Part shown: positions 8,520 to 17,779 of the stretch, in pieces
Layout: the number at the start of each line of letters is the position of its first letter
Numbering within the stretch: the stretch's first letter is position 1
Assembly (NCBI GenBank): GCA_002862085.1
Contig: PKCK01000093.1
Coordinates: 1-49,961 of the forward strand
Source: Planctomycetota bacterium
GTDB lineage: Bacteria; Planctomycetota; UBA1135; GCA-002686595
Length of the DNA: 49,961 nucleotides
Reading direction: 5' to 3'
Position numbers and translations under genes: made by a program
Notes under the pieces: model-generated
The model's input: only the letters and a program-made list of their open reading frames with translations
The model's database searches: none
Told to the model about the DNA's origin: nothing

Positions 8520-8814
8520 GGCGCGGAGTTGTTCGTGCGGCGAGCCCGGACCGAGGCGGCCGCGGGCACATCGTGACACCGCACTTATGGGCGCACGAGC
8601 CGTTGGCCTTCAAGCGCGCCGGGTCAGGAGCCGGAGGAGACGCGCGGCGCCGTGCCTCGAAAATGGGGCTCCGGTCCTCCAGGAGCCGCCATCGCAGCCC
8701 GTTCGAACCTTGTGAGGATCGCAGCCGCGGTCGGGCGCTGCCCCATCGGTGCGGCCGTTCCCGGCGTCGCGGCTGCGGATGGCCCTGACGTCCACGAGGA
8801 GGTCGCGCGTGCGT

Positions 8815-9705
8815 TCACTCGACGACGCGGACCTCGAAGAGAGCTGGCCAGCGCTTGCCGGTCACGTAGATCTTCCCGCTGCCTGCGTCGTGTGCGATGC
8901 CGTTGAGCACGTCCTCGAGCGGCGAGCGGACGCGCCGCCGCCCGAGCAGGCCGGAGAAGTCGACCCAGGCGACGACATCGCCCGTGGTCGGATCGATGCG
9001 CGCGATCCGGTCGCTCTTCCAGACGTTGGCCCAGATCTCTCCGTCGATGAACTCGAGCTCGTTGAGCTGGTCCACCGGGACCCCGCCCGCCGTGACGCGC
9101 ACGCGGCGCTTCTCCTTCATCCCCTTGGGGTCGAGGAATCGCAGCTCATCACTGCCATCGCTCATGACGAGCTCGTCCTCCGTGGCCGTGAGGCCCCAAC
9201 CCTCGCCCTCGTACCGGTAGGTGTAGCCAGCCGGCACGAGGCCCTTGCGCTGGAACACGAGGGCCTGGCCGGAGGTCCAGGTCAGCTGGATCAGCAGGCC
9301 GCCGACGCTGGCGAGGCCCTCTCCGAAGAGTTGCGGTGAGATCGGACGATTCTTCAGGACCTCGCCCGTGGCGAGATCGACGATGCGGACGCCCGACTCC
9401 CCGCGCTGGCCCGTGGACTCGTACATGACCCCGTCGACGACCAGCAGCCCCTGCGTGTATGCGCGCGGATCGTGCGGATATTCCGCGACGATCTCGTAGC
9501 CGAGGATCGGAACTCCGCGCTCCTCACGAGGCGCCGCGGATCGGCCGGAGCCGTCGCCCGCGTGACCGGGGGCTGGCGCGACGCCTGGCTCGCTGCAAGC
9601 GACGAGCGTCGCCGCGGCGGTGAGGGCTGTCAGCGCAGCGCGCACCCCGCAACGACACGCGCTGCGGGCAGTCCGGGACCTGTTCGGCGTGCATCTCGAA
9701 GACAT
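8815..9705 (-). CDS. Glutamine cyclotransferase-like lipoprotein
   Basis: A 296-residue protein of the bacterial/plant-type glutaminyl-peptide cyclotransferase family (five-bladed propeller), which cyclises N-terminal Gln to pyroglutamate. Family signatures are EYPHDPRAYTQGLL, GEGLAS, LNELEFIDGEIWANVW, IARIDPTTG and LNGIAHD near the C-terminus. The ATG at 9703-9705 was chosen because it gives a lipoprotein signal with lipobox LVAC (Cys37), so the enzyme is probably lipid-anchored outside the cytoplasm. It is divergent from the lipase-like gene at 9889, with 183 bases between them. The physiological substrate cannot be read from sequence. Confidence 0.88.
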   Translation of the reverse strand: MSSRCTPNRSRTARSACRCGVRAALTALTAAATLVACSEPGVAPAPGHAGDGSGRSAAPREERGVPILGYEIVAEYPHDPRAYTQGLLVVDGVMYESTGQRGESGVRIVDLATGEVLKNRPISPQLFGEGLASVGGLLIQLTWTSGQALVFQRKGLVPAGYTYRYEGEGWGLTATEDELVMSDGSDELRFLDPKGMKEKRRVRVTAGGVPVDQLNELEFIDGEIWANVWKSDRIARIDPTTGDVVAWVDFSGLLGRRRVRSPLEDVLNGIAHDAGSGKIYVTGKRWPALFEVRVVE

Positions 9706-9888
9706 CGCCCCAAGAGTAGAGCGAGGGGGCGCTTGCCTTGGAAGGCCCCTGAGCCGCGGAGCCGACTCTTGAGGTACGATCCGCGACACCAGCGCGCCCG
9801 TGCCATGCACGGACCGCCGCGCGCTCACTTCGCACCGACACCCCCGCGCCCCCTGCCCTGGTGGCTGCCTCGCTGTCCCCCACCGCTC

Positions 9889-12150
9889 ATGACCGATTCA
9901 GTCCGGACCCGCGATCTCAGCCCTGCCCGCACGCCGCTCCTCGGCCTTGCACTCCTCGGTAGCGCCCTGCTCACGAGCGCCTGCGTGGACGACGACGACC
10001 CCGTTTCCCAGCTACGCACGCAAACGGTCGCGCGCTTCGCGCCATCGTCCGGAGAGGTCCCCATCCCCAACGATCTGCTCTTCTCCGGGACCACGGATCT
10101 GACTCTCAACGTGCCGGTCGCGGACCCGACGAACCTGTCGGACCCGCTCATCGCGCTGAGCACAGCCGACGGTTGGTCCACGGTGGCCCCCATCTTCGTG
10201 CCCTTCACCCGCGCGATCGATCCGGCGACGGTCATCGGCGGGAGCACCGTGCGAGTGTTCGAGGTCACGGCCTTCGCGGACCCGGCGACTCCGGTCGGCG
10301 GCCCGGTCGTCTCGGCGGACAACGAGCTGGTGGACGGCGTCGACTACGAAGTCTCCGTGAGTTCCGACTTCGGGAACACGGCGATCGAGATCCAGCCGCT
10401 GGTCCCTTTCGCTCCGAGCACCGTCGGCGGAGGGAACAACGTCTACATGGTGACGGTCACCAACGGAGTGACCGACACCGACGGCTTCGCCGTCGGTCGC
10501 GACGCCCAGTTCCGCTTCGCCGCCGAGACGGCGCTCAACAACCCGCCGGACGAACTCGCGCAGCTCAACGGGCTCGTCAACAGCCAGCTGAACGCCTACG
10601 CGGCGACGACCTCGCAGCCGCGGGAGGACGTGGTCGTGTCGTTCACGTTCACGACACAGTCCGTCGGCTCGACGATCACGACGCTCTTCGGGATCGCCAA
10701 CGGCCAGGAGGTCGGCATCATCAACAACCTGTGCCTCCAGCTCGGCACCTGTGGCGATGACACCGCCACCGATCCCAACAGCGACGCCCAGCTACGGACC
10801 ATCATCGGGGCCCCGCTCATCGGCACCGCGAGCGAGCTCCTCGGAGGCCCGGTCGGCCAGGCGCTGATCTACGGGGGCATCTTCCAGGCGCCCTACTACC
10901 TGTCCGCGGCCGCCAACACCGGCAACTTCACGGGCCTGACGAACGACCCGACACCGCTGATCAGCAAATGGCAAGCGCGCTACGCACCTGTTGCAGGCGT
11001 CACGGAGCGCAACCTCACGCGCTTCAACCCGCTGCCGGTCTCCACGAGCTCCCAGCAGGTCCCCGTTCTCATCTCCGTGCCGGACTCCGCGGCGATCCCG
11101 ATGCCGGCGAACGGCTATCCGGTGGTCATCTTCCAGCACGGGATCAACGGGAACCGCGCGGCGATGCTCGACGTCGCCGAGGCGCTCGCGAACGTCGGCT
11201 TCGCCTGCGTCTCGATCGACCTGCCGCTCCATGGAATCGCCCCGAACGAGTTCCTCGGCGACGGCGTGACGTCTCTCTTCCTCGGCTACGACCAGTCGGG
11301 CGACGTCTGGGAGCGGACGTTCGGACTCGATCTCCTGACGGAGGGCGCCGCCCCCGCCGTGGGTCCCGACGGCGTCGCTGACAGCTCGGGCGCCCACTTC
11401 ATCAACCTCACCGACCTCGCGGTGTCGCGCGACAACCTCCGACAGGGCGTTGCCGATCTGTTCAACCTCAAGGCCGCCCTCAGCAGCCTCACCGTCCTCG
11501 GGATGGACGTGATCGACGAGACCCAGGTCCACTTCATCGGCCACTCCCTCGGCGGGATGGTGGGCACCGCCTTCGTCGCCAACCAGACGGACCTGAGAGC
11601 GGTGACCCTGGCGATGGTCGGTTCGTCGATCCCCTACCTGCTGGAAGGGTCCGTCAACTACGGGCCGGTGGTCCGGGCCGGCCTCGCGGCGAACGGCGTG
11701 CTCAGCGGCACTCCCGACTTCGCGAACTTCTTCGCGACCTATCAGACCGTCCTCGACGCCGCGGATCCCATCAACTACACGGCGCGCGTCCAGGCCAACG
11801 GGACTCCGATCTATCTCCCGGAGATCATCGGCGGCGGCGCCAACATGTCGCTCCCCGATCTGACCGTCCCCAACAGCGTGCCCGGCGCGCCGTTCGCGGG
11901 CACCGAGCCCATGATCAGCGCCCTCGGACTGGCGAGTACGAGCGTCTCGACCTCGGACATCGGTGGTCTTCAGGTCGCCGTGCGCTTCATCGAGGGCAAC
12001 CACAACACGATCCGCTTCCCGGCGGAGCCGGGCGTGACAGCCACCGCGGAGGAGACCGCGGCGTGGGCCGAACTGCAGAGTCAGATGGCGAGCTTCCACC
12101 AGTCCCTGGGGGCTTCGCTGACCGTCACCGACGGCACTGTGATCCAGTGA
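9889..12150 (+). CDS. VolA/Pla-1-like extracellular lipase, lipoprotein
   Basis: A 753-residue surface or secreted lipase/esterase. The ATG at 9889 begins a lipoprotein signal (lipobox LTSAC, followed by VDDDDP). The N-terminal region RFAPSSGEVPIPNDLLF with FVPFTRAIDPATV matches the bacterial lipase N-terminal domain of VolA/Pla-1/cef proteins, which includes an Ig-like part. The alpha/beta-hydrolase domain follows, with VVIFQHGINGNRA (oxyanion-hole HG) and the nucleophile elbow FIGHSLGGMVG (Ser553). The terminal EGNHNTIRFP probably supplies the catalytic His. The Asp after Cys+1 (CVD) would be an inner-membrane retention signal in E. coli, but sorting in this phylum is unknown. Substrate is not determinable. 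Confidence 0.85.
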   Translation: MTDSVRTRDLSPARTPLLGLALLGSALLTSACVDDDDPVSQLRTQTVARFAPSSGEVPIPNDLLFSGTTDLTLNVPVADPTNLSDPLIALSTADGWSTVAPIFVPFTRAIDPATVIGGSTVRVFEVTAFADPATPVGGPVVSADNELVDGVDYEVSVSSDFGNTAIEIQPLVPFAPSTVGGGNNVYMVTVTNGVTDTDGFAVGRDAQFRFAAETALNNPPDELAQLNGLVNSQLNAYAATTSQPREDVVVSFTFTTQSVGSTITTLFGIANGQEVGIINNLCLQLGTCGDDTATDPNSDAQLRTIIGAPLIGTASELLGGPVGQALIYGGIFQAPYYLSAAANTGNFTGLTNDPTPLISKWQARYAPVAGVTERNLTRFNPLPVSTSSQQVPVLISVPDSAAIPMPANGYPVVIFQHGINGNRAAMLDVAEALANVGFACVSIDLPLHGIAPNEFLGDGVTSLFLGYDQSGDVWERTFGLDLLTEGAAPAVGPDGVADSSGAHFINLTDLAVSRDNLRQGVADLFNLKAALSSLTVLGMDVIDETQVHFIGHSLGGMVGTAFVANQTDLRAVTLAMVGSSIPYLLEGSVNYGPVVRAGLAANGVLSGTPDFANFFATYQTVLDAADPINYTARVQANGTPIYLPEIIGGGANMSLPDLTVPNSVPGAPFAGTEPMISALGLASTSVSTSDIGGLQVAVRFIEGNHNTIRFPAEPGVTATAEETAAWAELQSQMASFHQSLGASLTVTDGTVIQ

Positions 12151-12192
12151 CGCGGCCCCGCCCGACGCTGGAAGGCGGCGGGCGACCGATCA

Positions 12193-12231
12193 CGAGAGGG
12201 CGGTCTCCCCCCTGGGGGGGCCGCCCTCTCG
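12193..12231 (+). terminator. Hairpin terminator of the lipase gene
   Basis: An 11-bp perfect stem (12193-12203 with 12221-12231) is extended inside by a C-run facing a G-run. It begins 43 bases past the stop and is followed by AGTTGTCTT rather than a clean T-run. Confidence 0.6.
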
Positions 12232-12398
12232 AGTTGTCTTCGAGTCAGGGCTCGGCCGCGAAGTCCGAGCCGGCGAGTCAGAGGTCGAGGACTCGGGGTT
12301 CCGACGCCTCCGCGCCGTCCATCGCGCGTCCTGCCGGCACGCACCATCGATCGCCGCGCGTTCCGGTCGACCCGGACGCCGACCCAGGCCCGGAACGA

Positions 12399-12440
12399 GC
12401 GGAAGGCCGCTGCTCCCGGGCGGGAGCAGCGGCCTTCCGC
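12399..12440 (-). terminator. Hairpin terminator of rpsN
   Basis: A 20-bp perfect inverted repeat (12399-12418 with 12421-12440, two-base apex) lies 37 bases beyond the rpsN stop on the minus strand. It is the longest perfect stem I found in the window and has no T-run. Confidence 0.65.
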
Positions 12441-12477
12441 TGGACTGGCGATCCGGCAGCGAGCGCTGCCCCGTGGA

Positions 12478-12783
12478 TCACCAGGACGCCTTGCGCATCC
12501 CGGGGATCTTGCCCTCGTGCGCGAGCTCTCGCATCACGATGCGGCAGACGCCGAAGCGGCGATAAACGGCCCGCGGGCGCCCCGTGAAGGTGCAGCGGTT
12601 GCGGACGCGGTTGGGGTTCGAGTTCCGCGGCAGCTTCGCGAGCTTGGCGCGGGCCTCGTCCTTCTCCTCCTCGGAGGTCTTGGACGAGTTGATGGTCTTC
12701 TTGAGCTCGGCGCGGCGGTCGGCGTACTTCTCGGCGAGGCGGCGTCGGCGCTCGTTCTTCTGGACTGCGGAGGTCTTGGCCAT
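12478..12783 (-). CDS. rpsN: Small-subunit ribosomal protein S14
   Basis: A 101-residue S14, the same length as the E. coli protein. The C-terminal half carries the diagnostic [20 protein letters not shown] and ends [11 protein letters not shown]. There is no pair of CxxC motifs, so this is the zinc-independent (C-minus) long form. Start is the ATG at 12781-12783. The gene stands alone, outside the usual spc ribosomal-protein operon, with its own terminator. In many bacteria a separately located C-minus S14 replaces the zinc form under zinc limitation; whether a second S14 exists here cannot be seen. Confidence 0.95.
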   Translation of the reverse strand: MAKTSAVQKNERRRRLAEKYADRRAELKKTINSSKTSEEEKDEARAKLAKLPRNSNPNRVRNRCTFTGRPRAVYRRFGVCRIVMRELAHEGKIPGMRKASW

Positions 12784-12935
12784 GGATCGGTGCGGAGGAC
12801 AGAATGGGGGTCCGCGGGGGAGTGCTGGACCCGTGAAGCCCTCTTCCAACAGGGGCTCGGTCCGTCGCAAACGGGCCGAAGAGCATACGCCCGATCTCGG
12901 CGGGGCCGCAATCGGCCCATCCCAGATTCCTTCCC

Positions 12936-14687
12936 ATGACGACCCACCACCACCTGCCCGCGGCCCGACCGGCGGCCCATCGGTTCGTCGCCCGGGCCAG
13001 CTTCGCCGCCCTCACGGCACTGCTCCTCGCCCTGGCATCCCGGGCCCGGATCCCGGCGCAGGCCGCCCCCGCCCCGGTCCAGGCCTCCGCCGAAACGGCC
13101 CGCGGAGACCACGAGGGGCCCGCCGTGGCTCCCCCCGGGAGCCCCGCCAGAGGTCCCGCACGCTGGGTGGCATCCATCCATGACCGCTTCGACCTCGCCC
13201 GGGCCCTGACGGACGCGATCTTCGTCGACGGCTTCTACCGGACCCCTGCGAGCCCCCTCTACGACGCCTGCCTCGACCGGATCCGATCCCGCCTGGAGGC
13301 CGCGGGGTTCAGCTCCGAGGGCAGCTCCCTGCGGCTCCGTGTGGTCGAGAAGAAGATGCGCTCCCCGGCCTGGTGGCCCATCTCCGCCTCCCTGGAGCTC
13401 GGCTCGGGCGCCGACCGGGAGCTCCTCCTGGCCTTCGGGGCGCCCGGCGACGCACATCGGACGATGGTGCCCCAGGGAGCTCCGAGCGCGCACGTCGAGG
13501 GCCCCGCGGCCTTCGAGATCGACGCCCTCACGCCGGGCGGCCTGCTCGTGACCCGGTCCCCGCTGAGCAGCCGGCTGATCGGCGCCGTCCGCGCCAAGGG
13601 CGGCGCCGGGGTGCTCTCCGCCTCGACCTTCCCGTTCACGAAGGACCCCGACGGCGGCGACCGCCACCTGGACGCGATCCAGTTCACGCGCGCGCCCCGC
13701 TCCGCGCGCGGCGGCCCCCGCCGCGGCGGCGAGGGAGAGGAGCTCCCCGACATCGCGGTGTGTCAGATCTCCCCGCGCGTCTTCGCACGGATCCAGGACG
13801 CCGGCGCGGGCACGCCCATACGTCTCCTGGTCAGCACACGCGAGGAGACCCGACCCCTTCGTACGCTCATCGCCGAGGTCATCGGCGACGGGACTTCCGA
13901 GGAGGCCGTCGTGATCGCGTCCCACCTCCAGGAGCCGGGCGCCGGCGACAACGCTGCGGGCGCGGCCGGGCTCTGCGCCGCAGCCTCGAGCTACGCGGCT
14001 GCCCTCCAGGCCGGCGAGCTGCCGCGGCCGCGGCGGACCCTCGCGTTCGTCTTCGGCGACGAGATGGGCCAGTCGGCCGTCTGGCTCGAGGACACGGACC
14101 GCAAGACGGTCGCCGCCCTCTCCGCCGACATGCTGGGCCAGTCGCCCGAGCGCACCGGCGCGGTCGCGCTCCTGGAGCGGACCCCCGACCCCGGCGCCCT
14201 CCACACGATCCCCCCCGACGCACACACGCCGTGGGGCGCGGGCCGCGTCCGGCGCAAGGACATCCGACCGAACGGCGTCAACGTGGTCTGCCGCGAGGCG
14301 CTGCGCGATGTGGCGCGGCACGTCGGAGGGTGGCGTACGTCCGAGAACCCCTGGGAAGGCGGCAGCGACCACGACGTGTTCAACCGGCGCGGGATCCCCG
14401 CGGCGCTCGTGTGGCACTTCACCGACTTCACCTACCACACGAGCCTCGATCGCATGGGCATGATCGACGGTGACGAGCTGCGCCGGACGTGCGCCGCCAT
14501 CGTCAGCGCTGGTCTGGCCCTCGCCGACATGGGACCCGCCGATGTCGAGCGGCACCTCGCCAGCAACGAGCTCGAACGCCGTCTGCGGGTGGACGCGGCC
14601 ACGGCCGTGTCCAACGCGGCGGCCGTCGACGCGTGGGAGGAGTGGTGCGACGGATGCGCGGGCTGGCTTCAGGCCTTCGGGGGCTGA
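12936..14687 (+). CDS. Exported M28-family metallopeptidase
   Basis: A 583-residue zinc aminopeptidase-like protein. The N-terminus has a long Arg-containing n-region and a hydrophobic stretch (~21-35) ending near PAQA, so export is likely. Residues 80-310 form an N-terminal region without a clear match. The M28 core follows with candidate ligands in family order: His330 and Asp338 ([11 protein letters not shown]), Glu376 (FGDEMGQ), Asp398 (SADMLGQ) and His501 (FTYHTSLD). GGSDHDVF before the last His is also typical. Start is the ATG at 12936, divergent from rpsN. It converges on the thioredoxin-fold gene with 12 bases between them. Substrate is unknown. Confidence 0.85.
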   Translation: MTTHHHLPAARPAAHRFVARASFAALTALLLALASRARIPAQAAPAPVQASAETARGDHEGPAVAPPGSPARGPARWVASIHDRFDLARALTDAIFVDGFYRTPASPLYDACLDRIRSRLEAAGFSSEGSSLRLRVVEKKMRSPAWWPISASLELGSGADRELLLAFGAPGDAHRTMVPQGAPSAHVEGPAAFEIDALTPGGLLVTRSPLSSRLIGAVRAKGGAGVLSASTFPFTKDPDGGDRHLDAIQFTRAPRSARGGPRRGGEGEELPDIAVCQISPRVFARIQDAGAGTPIRLLVSTREETRPLRTLIAEVIGDGTSEEAVVIASHLQEPGAGDNAAGAAGLCAAASSYAAALQAGELPRPRRTLAFVFGDEMGQSAVWLEDTDRKTVAALSADMLGQSPERTGAVALLERTPDPGALHTIPPDAHTPWGAGRVRRKDIRPNGVNVVCREALRDVARHVGGWRTSENPWEGGSDHDVFNRRGIPAALVWHFTDFTYHTSLDRMGMIDGDELRRTCAAIVSAGLALADMGPADVERHLASNELERRLRVDAATAVSNAAAVDAWEEWCDGCAGWLQAFGG

Positions 14688-14699
14688 CCGGCGAATGGT

Positions 14700-15737
14700 T
14701 CAGCCGCCAGCGATGGACTCCAGCAGCGTCCGCAGCGCCCGGTCCCGGGGCTCGAGCGCCAGCGCGAAGCGCGCGATGCGGGCCGCCCGACCCGCGTCCC
14801 CGAGCTGCTCTCTCGCCCAGAAGGCGGCGTCGCCGTAGAGCCTCGCCGCGCGGCCCCGGTCGAAGACCGGCATGCTCCCCATCGAGGCCTCGGCTCGCGC
14901 GACGAGCTGCGGCACGCGCCGGGTGTCCTGGAGGCCGCGGAACGCGCCGGCCAGCGCGGCCTCCGGGAGCCCGGCGGCGTTCGCCGGATCGAGGCGCAGG
15001 GCGCGCGCGATCAAGGCGTCGTCGACGACCGCGGCGGCGGCGAGGGCCCCCACCGCCGCGCGCTCCCGCTCCGGCTCGATCCCGACGGCCTCGAGGGCCC
15101 TCTGGGCGAGGGGCACGAGCGGCCTGGCGAGCGGGTGCTCGCCCGCGCTGGCGAGCAGACCGATCGCCTGATCGGCCGCGGCGCTCGCTTGCTCGGCCCC
15201 GCGAGCACGCACCACGGCCGCGAGGACCTCCGGGACCGCGCGCTCGAGCGATGCGGCGCGGGCCTGGGCCTGCACGAGGCGCTGGGTGAACGCGCTCGCG
15301 ACGCGTGAGGCGTCGCCGCCCGCGTCGAGGTGCTCCAGCCCGAAGCTCTGGTACGGCTGGCCCTCGGCCGTCATCAGGACGAGAACGGGCAGGACCTCGA
15401 TCCCGAGACGTTCCCGAAGTGCATCGTCGCGCGCTGCATGAGACCGGTCCCGGCGAGCGCGCAGGTCCTCGTCGAAGTCGAGCCGGACGAGCACGAAGCC
15501 TGCGTCGACCCCGTTCGCGAACTCGGCCCGGGCGAGGACCTTCCGCTCGAAGTCCCGGGAGGGCGCGCTCCACCGCGCGCCGGAGAAGTCCACGAGCACG
15601 TGCTTGCCCGCCTCGCGCGCGACGCGCCGGCCCTCTTCCAGATCGGAGTACCAGCGCGGTCCACGCTCCTGCGCGAGGGGCGCGGACGGAGCCGCGGGCC
15701 CGAAGAGGGGCGCGAGCAGCAGGACGCCGAGGAGCAC
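14700..15737 (-). CDS. Exported thioredoxin-fold protein lacking the redox cysteines
   Basis: A 345-residue exported protein. The GTG start at 15735-15737 opens a signal peptide (LLGVLLLAPLFG...PLAQ); it is the first start after the upstream gene's TAG in the same frame. Residues ~30-140 resemble thioredoxin-like domains common in planctomycetes (AGKHVLVDFSGARW...LVRLDFDEDL...EVLPVLVLM, with the cis-Pro loop VLPV). The WCxxC position reads WSAPS (56-60), so both redox cysteines are gone. The C-terminal ~200 residues are Ala/Arg-rich, helical and repeat-like (TPR-like at best). It is probably a binding or chaperone module rather than an oxidoreductase. It lies nine bases after the TIM-barrel gene, probably co-transcribed. 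Confidence 0.75.
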   Translation of the reverse strand: MLLGVLLLAPLFGPAAPSAPLAQERGPRWYSDLEEGRRVAREAGKHVLVDFSGARWSAPSRDFERKVLARAEFANGVDAGFVLVRLDFDEDLRARRDRSHAARDDALRERLGIEVLPVLVLMTAEGQPYQSFGLEHLDAGGDASRVASAFTQRLVQAQARAASLERAVPEVLAAVVRARGAEQASAAADQAIGLLASAGEHPLARPLVPLAQRALEAVGIEPERERAAVGALAAAAVVDDALIARALRLDPANAAGLPEAALAGAFRGLQDTRRVPQLVARAEASMGSMPVFDRGRAARLYGDAAFWAREQLGDAGRAARIARFALALEPRDRALRTLLESIAGG

Positions 15738-15746
15738 GGTCGCGTC

Positions 15747-16706
15747 CTACCCGCGGAGACGCTCGAGCAGCTTGCGAGTGGCCACGATCCCCTTCACCTC
15801 GTCGCCGTCCTCGCCCTCGTACTCGATCCCGATCCAGCCGCGGTAGCCGGCCTCCTTGACGATCCCGAGCATTCGCGCGTAGTCGATCCTGGTCTCGTTC
15901 CCGCTCGAGTCGAATTCGTAGGTCTTGGCGCTCACAGCCTTCGCGAAGGGCATCAGGTCCTCGACGCCCTGGTAGCGGTCGTACTCGTAGAAGTTGCCGA
16001 AGTCCGGCAGCGTCCCGACGCGGGGATGGTCGGCGGCGCGCATCACCCCGGCGAGCCAGGCGCCGTCGCTCGAGAGCCCGCCGTGGTTCTCCACGATGAC
16101 GTTGACGCCGTAACCGTCGCCCACGCGCGCGATCCGGCGCAGGGAGTCCGCGCAGCGCGCGGCCACGGCCCGCGCCTCCCCCTTGCCGCCGGCGTTGACG
16201 CGGATCGAGTGGCAGCCCAGGTAAGCGGCGGCGGCGATCCACTTGAAGTGATTCTCGACCGCGTCGCGGCGACGCCCCTCGTCGTCGTCGCCGAGGAGCC
16301 CTTCTCCGTCGACCATGATCAGGAGACTCTCCACGCCAGCGTCCTGCACGGCTCCGCGCAGGTCCTCGAGGTAACCGAAGTCATGGCCGCGAGCGACCAG
16401 CTGCCCGTCGCGGCCGGGAGACTCGAAGAACGCGTTGACGTACTCGATCGCGTCGACTTCGCAGCGCGACTTCGCGAACCCCGGGAACTCGAGGTTCGAG
16501 ATCCCCCCCTCCGCGGCGGGCTTCCGGAGAGTGCGGTGGAGCGACCATTCCGCGAGGGACACGCGGAACCACGGCTCGGCAGCGCCCGCAGCGCCGGCGG
16601 CGGAGGGAGAGAGGGCGAGCGCGGCGCCTGCGGCGGCGGCGCCCGCGACGACGTCGCGGCGGGTCATGGGGTGCGATGCGGTCTCGGGATCACGGTGCGG
16701 GGACAT
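15747..16706 (-). CDS. Tat-exported sugar phosphate isomerase/epimerase-like TIM barrel
   Basis: A 319-residue protein of the xylose-isomerase-like TIM-barrel superfamily (AP endonuclease 2 fold). A twin-arginine signal (MTRRDVVAGAAAAGAALALSP) follows 13 extra residues, so translation may start at 16706 or at the internal ATG at 16667. Barrel features include the Glu in VIVENHGGLSSDG, HPRVGTLPDFGNF and the terminal WIGIEYEGEDGDE; such Glu/Asp/His residues bind the divalent metal in this family. These proteins are abundant in planctomycetes and usually act on sugars or inositols, but the substrate is unknown. The CobW-type gene ends 31 bases upstream. Confidence 0.82.
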   Translation of the reverse strand: MSPHRDPETASHPMTRRDVVAGAAAAGAALALSPSAAGAAGAAEPWFRVSLAEWSLHRTLRKPAAEGGISNLEFPGFAKSRCEVDAIEYVNAFFESPGRDGQLVARGHDFGYLEDLRGAVQDAGVESLLIMVDGEGLLGDDDEGRRRDAVENHFKWIAAAAYLGCHSIRVNAGGKGEARAVAARCADSLRRIARVGDGYGVNVIVENHGGLSSDGAWLAGVMRAADHPRVGTLPDFGNFYEYDRYQGVEDLMPFAKAVSAKTYEFDSSGNETRIDYARMLGIVKEAGYRGWIGIEYEGEDGDEVKGIVATRKLLERLRG

Positions 16707-16737
16707 GACCCCAGTCTGGCACGACGCTGGCTCCTCG

Positions 16738-17718
16738 TCACGGGCGGGCGCCTTCGAGGACGGCGCTCCAGCCTCGTTCCAGCTCCGCGGCGTCGAGCCC
16801 TTTCCCGATCAGCACGAGCCGGGAGGGCCCTCGCGGGGGGTCCTCCTCTCGCCCGATCTCGAGCCAGCGGTAGACCCCCTGGACGAGAAGAGCTCCCCCG
16901 CCCGCGCGACGAAGAACGCCCTTGCAGCGCATCATCTCCATCCCACGGCGGCGCCCGAGGAACTCCAGCCAGATCCTGAGGCCGTCCTCGTCGATGGGCT
17001 CGTCGGCGGTGAGCGAGACCGAGGTGAGCCCCGGCGTGTGTCGGCTGGCTCCCGGGAGCTCCTCCGGCAGCGCTCGCGGCCCGGGGGCCTCCGCACCCAG
17101 GATCCAGCTGGGCTCCACGGCCCCGTGCGCGGCGGCGCGGACCTCGGCGAGGGGGTTGAGCGCCACGGCCGCGGCGCGGACGCGCGCCAGTCCGGCCTCG
17201 TCGACCCGATCGGCGTGCCCGATCAGGATGCGATCCGCGTAAGCCACCTGCGGACCCGCCTCCTCGGTCTCGGCGAGCTGGCGCTCGAGGAGGGCCGCGT
17301 GGCACACCGATACGACGCCCTCGAGCGAGACCTCCGCCTCCAGCTCGGCGTCCACGAGGAAGGTCTGCACCGCAGGTCCCGGCGAGGCGGCGCCCGAAGC
17401 CTCGATCAGGATGCGCGTCAGCGGCCGGGGCCTCCGCCCGAGGAGCCGGCGCCGCCGGGCAGCGCGAGTCATCGAGAGGAGCGCCTCCCGCAGGTCACCC
17501 TGGATCTCGCAGCAGATGCAGCCGTTGCTGAGCTCGACGAGCGTGCTCTCCTCGTTCCCACCGCGCACGACCAGCTCGCCATCCACGCCGAGGGCGCCGA
17601 ACTCGTTCACGATGACGCCGTAGCGCTCCTCCGGCGGGCAGGCCTCCAGGAGGCGCCGCACGAGGGTCGTCTTACCGGCACCGAGGAAACCGGCCACGAG
17701 GGTCACGGGCGTGGGCAC
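16738..17718 (-). CDS. CobW/ZNG1-family G3E GTPase (metallochaperone-like)
   Basis: A 326-residue cytosolic P-loop GTPase of the COG0523 group, which delivers metals such as zinc or cobalt to target proteins. It has Walker A GFLGAGKTT (10-18), the metal-binding CxCC motif in NGCICC (Cys67, Cys69, Cys70), ILIEASGAASPGP as switch region, and a CobW C-terminal domain (LRIWLEFLGRRRGMEMMRCKGVL). The usual guanine-specificity motif (N/T)KxD reads GHAD (167-170), so nucleotide preference may differ. Start is the GTG at 17716-17718 immediately before the P-loop; longer in-frame starts would add Arg-rich sequence. Partner metal and client are unknown. Confidence 0.88.
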   Translation of the reverse strand: MPTPVTLVAGFLGAGKTTLVRRLLEACPPEERYGVIVNEFGALGVDGELVVRGGNEESTLVELSNGCICCEIQGDLREALLSMTRAARRRRLLGRRPRPLTRILIEASGAASPGPAVQTFLVDAELEAEVSLEGVVSVCHAALLERQLAETEEAGPQVAYADRILIGHADRVDEAGLARVRAAAVALNPLAEVRAAAHGAVEPSWILGAEAPGPRALPEELPGASRHTPGLTSVSLTADEPIDEDGLRIWLEFLGRRRGMEMMRCKGVLRRAGGGALLVQGVYRWLEIGREEDPPRGPSRLVLIGKGLDAAELERGWSAVLEGARP

Positions 17719-17779
17719 GCGATGAGTTTGGCGACAGGGCGCGGCTCTCGCGAGCCCTGATCGCGGCCGCCTCGGCGGA

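Larger units (their letters stand above)
12151..12477. other. Convergent intergenic region with two hairpin terminators
   Basis: These 327 bases lie between the converging lipase and rpsN genes. They hold one terminator hairpin for each gene (12193-12231 and 12399-12440) and no recognisable gene. Confidence 0.6.

Noticed and set aside
8600..8800. GTTCGAA near 8699 suggesting a tRNA T-loop
   Set aside because: The flanking bases do not form a 5-bp T-stem on either strand, and no acceptor, D or anticodon stems could be placed around it.
9472..9888. Upstream extension of the lipase gene
   Set aside because: The extension is Arg-rich and would bury the lipoprotein signal that begins at 9889.
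12399..12440. Perfect 20-bp inverted repeat as an insertion-sequence end
   Set aside because: There is no transposase, no partner repeat elsewhere and no flanking direct repeat; the position just after rpsN fits a terminator.
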